From Aplysia californica (taxonomy: Eukaryota > Mollusca > Gastropoda > Aplysiida > Aplysiidae), in the NCBI RefSeq assembly GCF_000002075.1, contig NW_004797708.1, forward strand, positions 453,857 to 517,856: a stretch of 64,000 nucleotides of DNA, given 5' to 3'. This document shows, piece after piece, positions 38,956-46,700 of the stretch (position 1 is its first letter; each line of letters begins with the position of its first letter). The notes beneath the pieces were generated by a model, which saw nothing but the letters and a program-made list of their open reading frames with translations, made no database searches and was not told where the DNA came from. The position numbers and the translations under genes were made by a program.

Positions 38956-40455
38956 GAGAGAGAGAGAGAGAGAGAAAGAGGAGAGAGAGAGAGAAATTCT
39001 AGAGATCTAGGCTAGCCTCGAAACTAGATCAATGATTCATGTCTGTCTGTCTAGATCTAGACCATAGATCTAGAAGAACCTAGCTACCCTGAGCCAAGAG
39101 GGCGCTGAAACTTTCCGAAATCACAAAAGAGTTCCCCTACCGGGTCTGTATACTTTGTGACTTTGTTCCCGGTTACCGGGTCTCTATACTCACATAATTA
39201 ATACTGTATAGAGGCTACACTCCCATTCCAAAATTAGGAAAAACAGGTCTTGTTTCACACGGGGTGAGAATAGTCAACGGTGGCAAGGCTCACCCAGGGT
39301 GAGAGGTCGATCGTATTTTTATTCTCACCCCACTTCCTAGCAAAAAAAACCCCTGAAACCCCCTCACTCTTGAGGCCAAAACCTGCGAATAACAATTGCG
39401 GTGTGGGAACTACCGATAAAGCGCCAAGAACAGGGTGAGGGATGCAACCTAACTCTGCAAAACATCAAATCATGGTAAAAATCCATGCCCCCCCCCTGAA
39501 CTCCCCCTCCATGTTTTTAGGTAGCGTCAATTGCCACCGAGTGACGCGGTGGCAATTGACAAAAATTGACTTTTTGTCAATTGCCACCGAGTGAAGCGGT
39601 GTCAAGTCTGGAAACAACACCATCTTTAGCATTATAATGTGTGTCTAATGGGTCAATTTGTTTTCAACTAATTTCATTGGACGAGCATCTAGTCTAGAGC
39701 TACGGTACCAACTTGGCGTGTTTTCAATGAAACGTCGTAGGCGTAGATCTAGGCTAGCCTTAGCCTACATTTTGTTGTAGAACCAAAGCAAAAGAGCTCC
39801 AATTTACTTGGTGGCAATTGACAAAAAGTCAATTTTTGTCAATTGCCACCGCGTCACCATGTTTTTATTAGGTCGGGGGGGGGGCTTGTCCTGAAATCCC
39901 CCTACTTTTGACTCGTGGGGCCCAACAAACCAGCTAATAATAGCCTAATTGGGGGATGGGAACTGTCGAAAAAGTGCCATTCTTTGCCTTGCCTTGAATT
40001 TTGATTTTCTGGCTTTTAGAGTTGATTGAGCGTTTCCTTCCAGTCTCAAGTCTCATGCTTAGGTTAGGAGACTTAGTTCACTCCTCAACGATTACCTAAT
40101 CTAGATTTCATTAGATCTAATCTAGAATCTAGCTAGATCTAGATCTAGCTAGAATGTAGATTCTAGCAATACAGGGTCTTAGACGTTCAGCTTTGGACTT
40201 TAACGAACGAAACTAGCCTTCATCTAGATCTAGATTCTAGATCTCTAGATTCTAGATCTTGATCTAAAGTCTAATCTAGATAGAACTACAAAATGACAAA
40301 GAAGCTATCTAGAATCTAGATTCTAATTACTTTTATACTTCACTTCACTCTTCACTTCAACTGATCCGAATTTAAAAGCTTCTTTTGCGTGCTTTCATAG
40401 TCTAGAGAGAGATCCATATATTTGCAGACACCTTACCTTTCACTTTCAAACTCAT
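11350..40455 (-). CDS. YTHDC1: YTHDC1, nuclear m6A reader (17 coding exons)
   Basis: YTH-domain protein of the YT521-B/YTHDC1 type, which binds N6-methyladenosine in nuclear RNA and affects splicing and export (family knowledge). Coding exons in transcript order: 40437-40455, 34020-34100, 33503-33631, 31795-32022, 31299-31472, 30376-30420, 30084-30232, 29445-29499, 28892-29009, 28467-28551, 25782-25969, 18333-18439, 16844-16871, 15512-15557, 13769-13840, 11998-12132, 11350-11604. All introns are GT-AG; the phases agree and the total is 1914 nt (637 aa), somewhat shorter than the human protein of about 727 aa. Order: acidic N-terminal half (E/D tract about residues 80-130), RGISPI motif, YTH domain about residues 238-375, basic and proline-rich segments, RD/RE/RH-rich tail. 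The aromatic m6A pocket is intact: W260, W311 and L322 keep the spacing of human W377, W428 and L439, and N246 and S261 match N363 and S378. The product is inferred by recall of the human sequence. Confidence 0.95.
11998..12132 (-). CDS. YTHDC1: YTHDC1 exon 16
   Basis: Encodes 45 residues ([20 protein letters not shown], then a Ser/Pro-rich part ending SSKRS) of low complexity. It starts and ends in phase 0, between a TTTTCAG acceptor and a GTAGGT donor, so it could be skipped without a frameshift. Confidence 0.85.
13769..15557 (-). CDS. YTHDC1: YTHDC1 exons 14 (15512-15557) and 15 (13769-13840)
   Basis: Exon 14 (46 nt) encodes [15 protein letters not shown] and exon 15 (72 nt) [19 protein letters not shown], both close to the human VRRDVFLNGSYNDYVREF region, followed by a proline-rich stretch. 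The intron between them contains a complete-looking 922-bp TTAA-flanked element (14070-14991) and a LINE fragment that ends close to exon 14. Confidence 0.9.
14070..14991. mobile_element. TTAA-flanked non-autonomous element (piggyBac-like), 922 bp
   Basis: The ends CTCACTTCAGAC and GTCTGAAGTGAG are perfect 12-bp inverted repeats, each bordered by TTAA (14066-14069, 14992-14995). A TTAA target and such short ends fit piggyBac-type elements; Kolobok elements also use TTAA. The interior is CpG-richer than the surroundings and has no transposase. It sits in YTHDC1 intron 14. Confidence 0.75.
15050..15470 (-). mobile_element. LINE fragment (reverse transcriptase C-terminal part)
   Basis: 15227-15460 reads [16 protein letters not shown], then [23 protein letters not shown], the segment after the catalytic loop in LINE reverse transcriptases. 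Farther along the minus strand, after a deletion and frame change, come [14 protein letters not shown] and [15 protein letters not shown], the usual C-terminal motifs. RTE/Jockey-like by general look. Old and truncated, in YTHDC1 intron 14. Confidence 0.8.
16844..16871 (-). CDS. YTHDC1: YTHDC1 micro-exon 13 (28 nt)
   Basis: Needed to carry the frame from exon 12 (ends phase 1) to exon 14 (starts phase 2). It is preceded by a very strong pyrimidine tract ending CTTCTTCAG and followed by GTAACA. The product reads [10 protein letters not shown] across the junctions, leading into [15 protein letters not shown] of exon 14 (human RRFSGVRRDVFLNG). Splicing exon 12 straight to exon 14 would give a stop, so the micro-exon is required if exon 12 is used. 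Confidence 0.8.
17438..17840 (-). mobile_element. M4 MITE copy 2 (403 bp), YTHDC1 intron 12
   Basis: Inverted relative to the other two. Ends GTGAGACATCGTGGTGAAAC and, reverse complemented, GTGTCACGACGCGGTGGAAT. Exact AATT duplications flank it (17434-17437, 17841-17844). The interior shares TTTGGCAGCCATTTTCTCGC and TTTGCCTTACTTTGA-type segments with the other copies. Confidence 0.88.
17981..18131 (+). repeat. R1 repeat copy, YTHDC1 intron 12
   Basis: GTTTTAGTAAGAGTTTTAAT through GCAAACCACACCTGACCAG to CCAACCACCCA, with an internal deletion that removes most of the first hairpin. It lies about 200 bp from exon 12. Confidence 0.75.
18333..18439 (-). CDS. YTHDC1: YTHDC1 exon 12, basic segment
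   Basis: Encodes an Arg/Lys-rich stretch ([16 protein letters not shown], then [10 protein letters not shown]) where the human protein has RRRPEDYD and SRKKPR. The donor is an ideal GTAAGT. The acceptor (CATGATCAAG) lacks a good polypyrimidine tract, so this 5' boundary is the least certain in the model, but it restores the frame exactly. A weak acceptor would suit an alternative exon (inference). Confidence 0.72.
19589..19660 (+). repeat. R1 fragment, YTHDC1 intron 11
   Basis: Only the first hairpin region remains: TTTTTACGGCGCTCGCTACT then AAGGTCATATGAGAGTGC. Confidence 0.6.
20045..20300 (+). mobile_element. LINE 3' end with (ATG)n tail
   Basis: Fragments of GHT..., [43 protein letters not shown] and ALIGGLYS precede a GATGATGATGATG tail. 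This is the C-terminal region and tail of a non-LTR element, with several frame breaks. Confidence 0.75.
21101..21273 (+). repeat. R1 repeat copy, YTHDC1 intron 11
   Basis: Nearly full length. The first stem here is CTCAC/GTGAG rather than the CACTT/AAGTG or GCTC/GAGC of other copies. Confidence 0.8.
21435..21650 (+). mobile_element. LINE 3' end, strongly decayed
   Basis: Aligns by eye with 20045-20300 (GGAATCCATAAGGAAAGAAA, GATGGGATACAATTGGACAG), with more changes and without the tail. Confidence 0.55.
21660..25780. other. Left part of the large YTHDC1 intron 11 region and flanks, no gene seen
   Basis: This span lies between exons 12 and 11. AT-rich sequence, a poly(C) patch near 23093 and AGGAGAGGAGGGAGAGGAAA near 23205. 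No coding exon or repeat family was identified. Confidence 0.55.
25782..25969 (-). CDS. YTHDC1: YTHDC1 exon 11, end of YTH domain
   Basis: Begins [17 protein letters not shown], matching the human EIELECGTQLCLLFPPDE, and so closes the YTH fold. It continues with a basic segment ([19 protein letters not shown]). It ends phase 2 at CCCAG|GTTAGG, a weaker donor. The next intron runs to exon 12 and is about 7.3 kb, the largest in the gene. It holds R1 repeats, two LINE 3' ends and long stretches where I recognise nothing. Confidence 0.9.
26840..27170. promoter_or_regulatory. CpG-rich block within YTHDC1 intron 10
   Basis: Dense in CG (GTCGTCGTCC, GCCGACGTCAGCACG, GCCGGCTCGCGGGTAGCG) in an AT-rich intron, with CRE-like GACGTCAG and a possible first-exon end (CATGCAG|GTCTAT) on the plus strand. 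It could be an internal promoter or an old element. Confidence 0.3.
28467..30232 (-). CDS. YTHDC1: YTHDC1 exons 7-10, YTH domain
   Basis: Four exons (30084-30232, 29445-29499, 28892-29009, 28467-28551) encode the core of the RNA-binding domain. Visible signatures are [20 protein letters not shown] followed by GIWST, then [38 protein letters not shown], and [14 protein letters not shown]. The two cage tryptophans (W260 and W311) and Leu322 are present, so the protein should still bind m6A. This is the best-supported part of the gene model. Confidence 0.96.
30376..31472 (-). CDS. YTHDC1: YTHDC1 exons 5 (31299-31472) and 6 (30376-30420)
   Basis: Exon 5 carries the conserved [11 protein letters not shown] motif just before the YTH domain and then a charged, Ser-rich linker. 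Exon 6 (45 nt) is small. It must start at 30420, at the acceptor ACATTTCAG, because the nearer AG at 30410 would break the frame; with 30420 the junction reads [18 protein letters not shown]. The intron between them contains an M4 MITE copy (30838-31271), so only about 25 bp of original sequence separate the exon 5 donor from the insertion. Confidence 0.88.
30838..31271 (+). mobile_element. M4 MITE copy 3 (434 bp), YTHDC1 intron 5
   Basis: Starts GTGTCACGACACGGTGGGAT and ends with the inverse of GTGAGGCTTCGTGGTGAAAT. Exact ATTT duplications flank it (30834-30837, 31272-31275). Its right end is about 25 bp from the exon 5 donor, inside the intron. Confidence 0.88.
31795..32022 (-). CDS. YTHDC1: YTHDC1 exon 4, acidic tract
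   Basis: The 228-nt exon encodes residues 77-152, almost all Glu and Asp, from imperfect GAA/GAG/GAT repeats. The human protein has a comparable long E-rich block before the YTH domain. The plus strand over the same bases can be read as a Leu/Phe-rich frame, but that is only the mirror of the GAR repeat. The exon is phase-symmetric. Its triplet-repeat nature suggests length polymorphism between individuals (inference). Confidence 0.9.
32179..32490 (+). repeat. Two R1 5' fragments and one R1 3' fragment, YTHDC1 intron 3
   Basis: 32179-32240 carries the CACTT/AAGTG stem and 32253-32312 the CGCTC/GAGCG stem. 32415-32480 carries the second hairpin as GTCAC aagagt GTGAC instead of GTTAC/GTAAC. 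Confidence 0.7.
32574..32667. repeat. Poly(C) and poly(G) tracts facing each other
   Basis: About 24 C (32574-32598) and about 29 G (32639-32666), separated by about 40 bases. The two could pair as a hairpin, and the G-run could form a quadruplex. Confidence 0.9.
32668..32989 (+). repeat. Two R1 copies head to tail, YTHDC1 intron 3
   Basis: The first (32668-32806) is 5'-truncated and begins at a long G-run. The second (32813-32989) is complete. Both end GCCAACCACCCACATAATCA plus CGTCT, so they share flanking bases and probably arose by tandem duplication. Confidence 0.8.
33503..34100 (-). CDS. YTHDC1: YTHDC1 exons 2 (34020-34100) and 3 (33503-33631)
   Basis: Exon 2 encodes an acidic stretch ([17 protein letters not shown]) typical of the YTHDC1 N-terminus. 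Exon 3 encodes a Ser/Arg/Lys-rich linker with [11 protein letters not shown], a likely basic nuclear-localisation segment (inference). Both start with two bases completing a codon and end with one base, so skipping either keeps the frame. Acceptors are TGTGCAG and TTTTTCAG; donors are GTAAGC and GTTTGT. Confidence 0.88.
34164..34246. mobile_element. 83-bp hairpin element, CAGTCAAACCTG type
   Basis: Begins CAGTCAAACCTGTGTAAGAC and ends with the inverse of CAGTCCTGCCTAAGACGGCC, so it folds on itself. CAGT-type ends next to TA resemble pogo/Tigger relatives (inference). Two related copies are near 55070 and 62924. Confidence 0.5.
35160..35375 (+). repeat. Partial copy of the 38776-39192 element
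   Basis: Shares GAAACTAGATCAATGATT, the CTGTCTGTCTAGATCTAGAC segment and the arm from GAGGGCGCTGAAACTTT to GGTCTGTATACACTTCGT with 38997-39192, in the same orientation. Confidence 0.65.
36796..36945. repeat. AAGTACTT-rich palindromic repeat (hAT-like end?)
   Basis: Many AAGTACTT and GTACTTAAGTAC words following CAGAGCTGTTAAAGTACTTT at about 36788. CAGAGCTG resembles a hAT end, but no partner end or duplication was found. Confidence 0.35.
38776..39192. mobile_element. Element with ~100-bp inverted arms, YTHDC1 intron 1
   Basis: The left arm (about 38781-38878) reads GTATACAGACCCGGTAACCG to AGTTTCAGCGCCC; the right arm (about 39099-39192) is its inverse. A (GA)n tract (38899-38995) and a CTAGATC-rich segment lie between. 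A partial copy with the right half only is at 35160-35375. Confidence 0.6.
38899..38995. repeat. (GA)n microsatellite inside the inverted-arm element
   Basis: Starts after GTGTGTGTGA; interrupted GA units with AAAGAGG breaks. Confidence 0.93.
39520..39856. mobile_element. Palindromic 337-bp element with 11-bp duplication
   Basis: CCATGTTTTTA occurs immediately before and after (39509-39519, 39857-39867). Both ends carry the same ~45-bp self-complementary block (GGTGGCAATTGACAAAA...CAATTGCCACC) in opposite orientation at about 39547-39592 and 39809-39853. The long duplication would fit a Mutator-like insertion (inference). An unoccupied copy of the target region is at 41690-41790. Confidence 0.78.
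40080..40330. repeat. CTAGATCTAGAT-rich degenerate array
   Basis: TCTAGA, AGATCT and CTAGAT words overlap for 250 bases near the YTHDC1 promoter. Smaller patches are at 26350-26780 and 35160-35260. Confidence 0.75.
40437..40455 (-). CDS. YTHDC1: YTHDC1 coding exon 1 (start codon)
   Basis: Nineteen coding bases, MSLKVK plus one base, end at the donor G|GTAAGG. This phase-1 end joins exon 2 to give an Asp codon, reading [20 protein letters not shown]. That resembles the human N-terminus (DGELNVLDDILTE), so the ATG at 40455-40453 is the likely start. The first intron that follows is about 6.3 kb, the second largest in the gene after intron 11, and is full of repeats. Confidence 0.85.
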
Positions 40456-40625
40456 GCTGGTGCGCTCACTGTGTCTTTATCGCCTTTAGTTATATCAATT
40501 ACTACAATAAATAGACATGAAAAACAAAGAATCGCATTGACCGTCAGTCAAAGATGGCGATTAGATCAGTCAAGGCTGTGTTTTTCTTCGTAGACAGACA
40601 GCGGCATCAACTTCCGGGACACACA
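40456..40625 (-). promoter_or_regulatory. YTHDC1 5' UTR and core promoter candidate
   Basis: Upstream of the ATG the minus strand carries ATCGCCATCTTTGAC, a YY1-like GCCAT core, and CCGGAAGT near 40612-40619, the classic ETS/GABP core. Both are usual in TATA-less housekeeping promoters. No TATA box is evident. The exact transcription start cannot be read from sequence. Confidence 0.45.
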
Positions 40626-43314
40626 AAAAAATAAAAATTCGGAGTGACTATTCCAGGCTATTCCCAGTTGTCTGGGGATAGCATAAGCCTATCCAGCGCA
40701 GCTGGTAGCCTAGCTTATTCCCAAACTGCCGGTCTTCAGGAGAGTTCAAATTAGCCTATTCCCAGCATTTTGGGAATATCAAATGTCGTTTTTGTGTGTT
40801 TAGGTTTAGCCTAGTAAGTGTGTTTGTTTGTACTATTCTATGGCCCACTGCAGGACAAAGGTGCAGTGTGTGCAGTGTGCAGTTCTTCACGTTAGAACGT
40901 AACGTTCGTTGTAGAATACATGTAAGCTGTTAGAAAAATATATAATTTTATGAAAGTATTTCGTTCATTCTTGAGATAGAACTGTGATTAACCCTCGGCA
41001 CTACAGACTACAGTCCTGCCTGACCACTCAGTTCAGTGTGTTCAGTCTCTCAGACTCCAGTGGGTGGGGCTTTGGATTGGATTGTGGAGAAGCCCAGGCC
41101 CAGGGGTCGTTTAATAGGAAGTCCTTCTTCTTATAGGCCTATTCGCTCACTCATTGACTGTCGTGACCAGGGAAATCAAAACTCTGCTGACGATCAGATC
41201 TGTAAGATTAATAGGCCCAAGCCCTATGTCATTTTCTAAAAGTGAGCACTCCTTTCTCCATCCATGGCATTGATCAGCAGTCAATTGAGACAGGAGCAAG
41301 ATTAAATTTTATTTGTTTTATAAAAATTTTGGTAATCTTGTAGTTCCGTTCGTTGGGAAGATTGAAGAATACCAGACCACTCGTACATTATTGCGCGAGA
41401 ATGTGGGGTAGGTGGTTGGGGTGGAGGAGGGGGGCGTTCAGGGGGGTCTCCCCCCTGACAAAACTTTAATGAATAGATCTACCGGTCCGAGACTCTCCAT
41501 TGAGAAGATATTAAAAACGGGAAAATTATGAATTCCTAAGGTTGAGACATAGAGGCCAACTCAGTCCGCTGGTCCGGTATTCTTCAATCTTACCCGTTCG
41601 TTTAAGTCTACGATCCATTTGTTTACATCCAGAGAAGAAATCCAGAAAAGTCTTAATGACCAAAGTGCAACACAAAGAACAGGGATGCAACCTAATTCAG
41701 TAACTGCAAAACATCAAATTATGGTAAAATTCAACCCCCCTCCATGTTTTTATTAGGTCAGGAGGGTAAGGCAACCCCTCTACTCTTCACTTTAACGAAC
41801 GAAACTACAAAATCACCAAAAAAATGTATGTCTTAAATAAATAGAGAAATCTAGCCTAGGCCTTGATCTATAAAATAAATCTCAATCATGGAGTATGGAG
41901 AATTTGTTTGAAACCTGGCTTTTTAAAATTTCAAATTAAAAGAAATTTCATCATTCTCCTTTTTATATATATATATAAGAATTTGAACAAAGCTTGACTA
42001 AATCTATATTAAAGAATAAAATGTTGGCAGTATTGGTGTTGGACGACAATATTATTTTATAATATTACATTATAATGAATCGCGAACCAATAGTTGTTCC
42101 TGCTCTTACGACCAATACAAACAACTGCTACCCCCCCCCCTTTTTTTAAATTTTATAAGCCCTGTAATATGACATCTTGTCCAGGTTATCCATCCATCAC
42201 CATTCATTTTATTTTATTTTTAATATGACCACTCACACCTCTCATTCTCCAATTAATGTGTTGCCATTATAATTGCTGCTCCCTACCTTTATGGACAAGC
42301 CTTCATAATTTGTTCTAATGTTGTTAAACAAGCTATTGTGCCCCCTCTACACTGCTTGTTGACCAGGTAGGCGGGACTGATAGTCCTTTCAACTACATGT
42401 TTACCCACATTTAGTTAGTTGACCAATTGGTAACAAATTTACAGCTGCGGGTGCGTGAGGTGTTCGATAAAAGTCAGAAGCCCTTTTTTCCACAATTGAA
42501 CCATCCACAAGAAGCGTCGAGAGGTTAGTGTCCCCACTGTTTACCCAAGTGGTAACAAAGGATGTCAGCATGAACTTGCGATAGAAGTGTTGCTGAGGTG
42601 GCAGCCCATAAGTTGTTTGTTTTACCATGGCACTCTGTCTTCCATGCTTACACACACATCTTAGAATTCAATGCTCACAGCAGTAGCAATACTTCATGAC
42701 TGTATCATGCTGACTTTCTGCAATCAAAAGTAAATCGTACATTAAGAAAAATCCAGCCGCTGATGATGCCATCTGTGCAGAAATTTATTATAACTGTCTT
42801 TGAAAATATGACAGACAAAATAAATTGTTGCACAGACAAAATAAGAATCATGAGAGACAGAAAAATAGGATAAACTTTGGTTGGAGGTACGTGTATAACG
42901 AGAATTTTTTAAAATGTATTGTCACTTCAACATGAAGATCACCAAAAAAAAAAGTATATTAAAGCCAACTTCATCAATTGTTCAAAGCAACTATAGTCTG
43001 TATTTTTCATTAAGAACGGTATTAGAGAACCCTGCTTTTTCCCTATGAAAAAAAACCAACAAAGTTATCCGTGTTACCTGTGTGTATGTCATCCATGATG
43101 AGGGAAACACTCCCAGTAGAAAAATGAGCAGAACTTTTTTAAAGTGTCTCATTCCTGTGCAAGTATTGTACCTCATTATCTTCTCACTTTGTGTGAAGTC
43201 AGAGAAGTAAAGATATATATTTCCTTTTTGAAAATGTAGGTTGTTGCCTCTATTTTTAAAAAATGTTTTTATTTTTTATATTTTTTTTCTATATAAATCC
43301 TTTGTTATTCCCAG
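40626..43314. other. Intergenic region between head-to-head host genes
   Basis: Holds the 240-bp MITE and a repeat at 41660-41800 that matches 39420-39530. The dioxygenase 5' non-coding exon should lie here but was not located. An 84-codon minus-strand frame at 42401-42655 was not recognised. Confidence 0.5.
41355..41594. mobile_element. 240-bp MITE with exact 8-bp duplication (hAT- or Merlin-like)
   Basis: Left end GGGAAGATTGAAGAATACCA; right end reverse complemented GGTAAGATTGAAGAATACCG. About 23 of 25 terminal bases match. CGTTCGTT stands directly outside both ends (41347-41354 and 41595-41602). An 8-bp duplication fits hAT or Merlin; the GG start leans to Merlin. No coding sequence inside. 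Lies between the two host genes. Confidence 0.8.
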
Positions 43315-43740
43315 GTAAACTACTCCTTCCATGGACAGCCTTAAGATGTGGGTGTGAAATGGCATCATCCATAGCCCATACACCAGCAAAGATAGGAATT
43401 GAAGTTCGGGGTGTTGATCTTAAGTCTGAACAATCAAAGGACATCATTGAAAAAATCAAGAGTGACGTTCATAAACATCGTCTTGTGATTTTTAAAGATC
43501 AGGGTCAAATTAGTGGAGCTCGTCATGTGCAAATAAGTGAGTGGTTTGGAGATATTGAGTCAACATTCTACAAGCATCCAAAGTCCCCCCATCCTGATGT
43601 GTTCCGAGTGTCTAACGATGAGAGAGAGGGATGCCGGAATGTGGGAAGAACAGGGTGGCACATTGATGGCTCCTTCATGATGGAACCCTTCAACTATGCC
43701 ATTTATCACATGGTGTCAATTCCTAAGACAGGTGCAACAG
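43315..43740 (+). CDS. Dioxygenase first coding exon, Fe-binding HxD
   Basis: Starts at a 3' splice site (TTTGTTATTCCCAG at 43301-43314), so at least one non-coding exon lies upstream and was not located. Coding begins at 43359 (MASSIAHTPAKIG). It contains the conserved VRGVDL, HRLVIFKDQ and WHIDGSFM segments. A Met-rich hydrophobic reading upstream of 43315 is intron sequence. Confidence 0.88.
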
Positions 43741-46700
43741 GTTGGTATGCAATGGTAAGAGAATTTTGGTAAAGTTTTTATGTCTTTGATAAAGGTATTA
43801 TACATTAATAACCTTTCAGAAACAAACTTTTTCCTTATTCTCTATCATGTATGCTTTTGATGTTGATACCTGTATTGATTTTGAAATTGTGATTAGACAG
43901 GCAAAGCTTTGACTGTCCCCATAGTTTTATGCACCCCGCATAATTTAGCAAAATTGGATCATTTTTTTCATAATTTCTGATTATTTTCCTTTATCATTCT
44001 TTGTTAAAATTAACAGAATCGCATAAAATTTCACCTTTTTGGGCTCAGTTTGCATAATTTCAGAATTGTTCTTACATAAAACAATGGGGACAGCTTTGAG
44101 TTTAATAATTGTTAAAGGATGTTTTAAAATGTACCTATCAGGGCCAATATATTCTTCTTGTTATATGATTCCTTGGACAGGATTTTATTCATTCAGGGCT
44201 TTAGAATGGCAAAATGTAGCCTATTGAGACGATCTTCACTCTGATCAAATCATATCTTGCCTGATTAAGAATGTTCTGATCTTTCTGATTTTGCTGAGTA
44301 CTTTGTTTCACCAAATTAAATTTGTTTTATACATTGCATGTTCTGCATTTTTATGGCAATAAGCAATTTAAGGACATTCCAGATGTTGTTTTTCTTGCTT
44401 TTTTACAAATCTTACCTGTATTTCCTTCTGTTTTTCTTATATCTCCTTGCTTTGAGTGAAATGAGTGAGATGTAATTTGGAAAGAAATTGTTTCTTTAGA
44501 TTAAGTTTGCTCTTTACTTATTATACTTTACTTTATCCTTCCTTTTGTACCTCTAGGGCATCGAGGGGAGAAAGAGCTTAATTCTTTCTCTAGCAAGCTG
44601 GATGGCCTGTCTGGGTGGGATGTTGTGTGTTTTCAGGGTTTCCTTCACACCCACGATCAAGGTCTTCCTTGGTCTTCCTCTTGCCTTGTACCCTGATATT
44701 CTTTTGTAGTACGCTTTACTGGCAAGCTGGTGAGGTGCCATACGTGTCAGATGTCCAAACCACCTGATTGTTTGCCTCTAAGTGTAGTGGAGGACAGGTG
44801 CTGTTCTAATCATTTCTCTGATCCTGTTGTTTCTGATCATGTCCCATGGTTTTTTTACGGCTCTCCTTAGACCTCTCATCTCGCAGGAGGTTATCTTGCA
44901 TTCCAGACTTTTGGTCAAGGTCTTTACTTTTCCGATCCAGATTTTGGTCAAGGTCCATGTCTGGCATTGGTAGGTCAAGATGGGGATTAAAAAAAGAGTT
45001 AATGAGCTTGGCTTTTCATATCACCAAATTAAATTGATATAACAACGCATTTTTATACATCTTTATTTCTCTTTTTACAGCTTTCATTGGATTTGAAGAA
45101 CTATTGAATTCTCTCTCTCCTGAGCGCCGAGCATCATGGGAACGTCTTTGGATGGTTGGCAACAGTCGAGATGTAGTACATCCTCTGATATATTCACATC
45201 CTGTGACCAGGAAGCCGGTATGTCTAGTGGCTTGGGTTTTCACACTGCTTGTCAATGTAGGTAAACTAGCAATATTGTTTTAGTAATATTGTGTTTGCAA
45301 AGCGAATCTCAGTTGGATATCGGATAAGCAGGAAATTACAGCTTCAAAACGAAAGTAACCTTAATGTTTTCAGATTGCTTGAAATGATAAAGTCACTGTT
45401 TCCCCACCATTTCATCTGCATGTTATGTACTTCTTCAGACTTTCTGTTTTGTTTGCACCCTTCTTTTATTATAACAAAATGGGGCAATCTAAACTATTTT
45501 AAAAAATACACTCTCGGAAAAAGGGACACTTCAAAAAGTGACATTGTTTCCAATTTTTAGGGCATCCTCTTTATCATTGCTAAAAGGTTTTTAACCTTTT
45601 CCCTCTCCTTGTCTTTTCATCTGTCAGTAAAAATGAATCCCCCCCCCCCCCCTCAGTATGCAGAGATCCAATGGGGGTAAAAATGGGTTTAGCACTATTT
45701 CTTTCAGGAACAGGAAACAGCTGAATATGATTGTGGATATGCACAAAGACTTTGGGATAATACTTTTCTTTTACCCTTTTGTCTTGATGGTTTTTTGCTT
45801 CACACCATTGGGGAATCTTGTCATCAGCAATATATAAATAAGTGTTCCTCTAGGGACTACAAAGCTCAGAGACTGGAGCTGATCCCAGTTTTAATAGTAA
45901 TACTAATAGTGTGGAGAAAAGCTTACGATTCTACATCTCTCAAGCAGATGGACACTCTTATGTTGTCATCTCTTCCAGCTTCTTCTTCAGTGTCCTAACT
46001 TGCTTCTTGGGGAAAAGGTGGCAGTTGTAGTGTAAACTTGCTATAAACTACAGATTAACAATGGTGCTGAAAATTACCTCTTTAATAGAGTTAGTCTAGT
46101 AGTCAGTATAGACTTATTTGCAACAGATGCAGATGCCGCTCTAGAACCTGCCGCAAGTCATTGTAAACTTTCTCTCAAGTTTGATGGCTTTATGACCACG
46201 AGGAGGATGAGTAGGCCACAGCCAGCAATATAAGCTCTTTTCTTTTCAATTTTTTTTTTTTTAATCTTCACAGGTGCTCTGTTTCCATTTGGGCATGATT
46301 GGTTGCTTCATCTGGAACTATGGATCAAAACATCAGAGAGTGACGGATAGAAAGGAGACAATAAAGATTTTACAAGAAATTCATGGAGAAATTGTGAAAG
46401 AGGATGAAAAGTTGGTGTACAAACATAATGTAAGTAGATCTCTATATAAAATTTTTTTTACCAGAAATAGCAGTAATTTAATTATATGTAAAAGATCACA
46501 AAATAGGACATGTAATATTCAGATCAACAGACTCGAAAAACAGATGTAACTCTTATAAGTTTTCGTTCTCTCAGCTGTTCCTTTATTAGAGTGACCTGGG
46601 TAAAATCGATTATGGCAGATTTCACGGTAAGGGCCTGGGAGACAGTTTGAAACTTTCATTTTGAATAAAAATTACCAAAAACATCATTTTGCTATTTGTT

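Noticed and set aside
42401-42655. Minus-strand 84-codon frame (PPQQHFYRKFMLTSFVTT)
   Set aside because: Composition looks coding-like, but there is no recognised family, no splice support and no neighbours; left unannotated.
43741-43772. Dioxygenase exon 1 ending at the stronger donor GTAAGA
   Set aside because: Joining exon 2 from there gives an early stop; the weaker GTTGGT at 43741 gives the conserved TGATAF.
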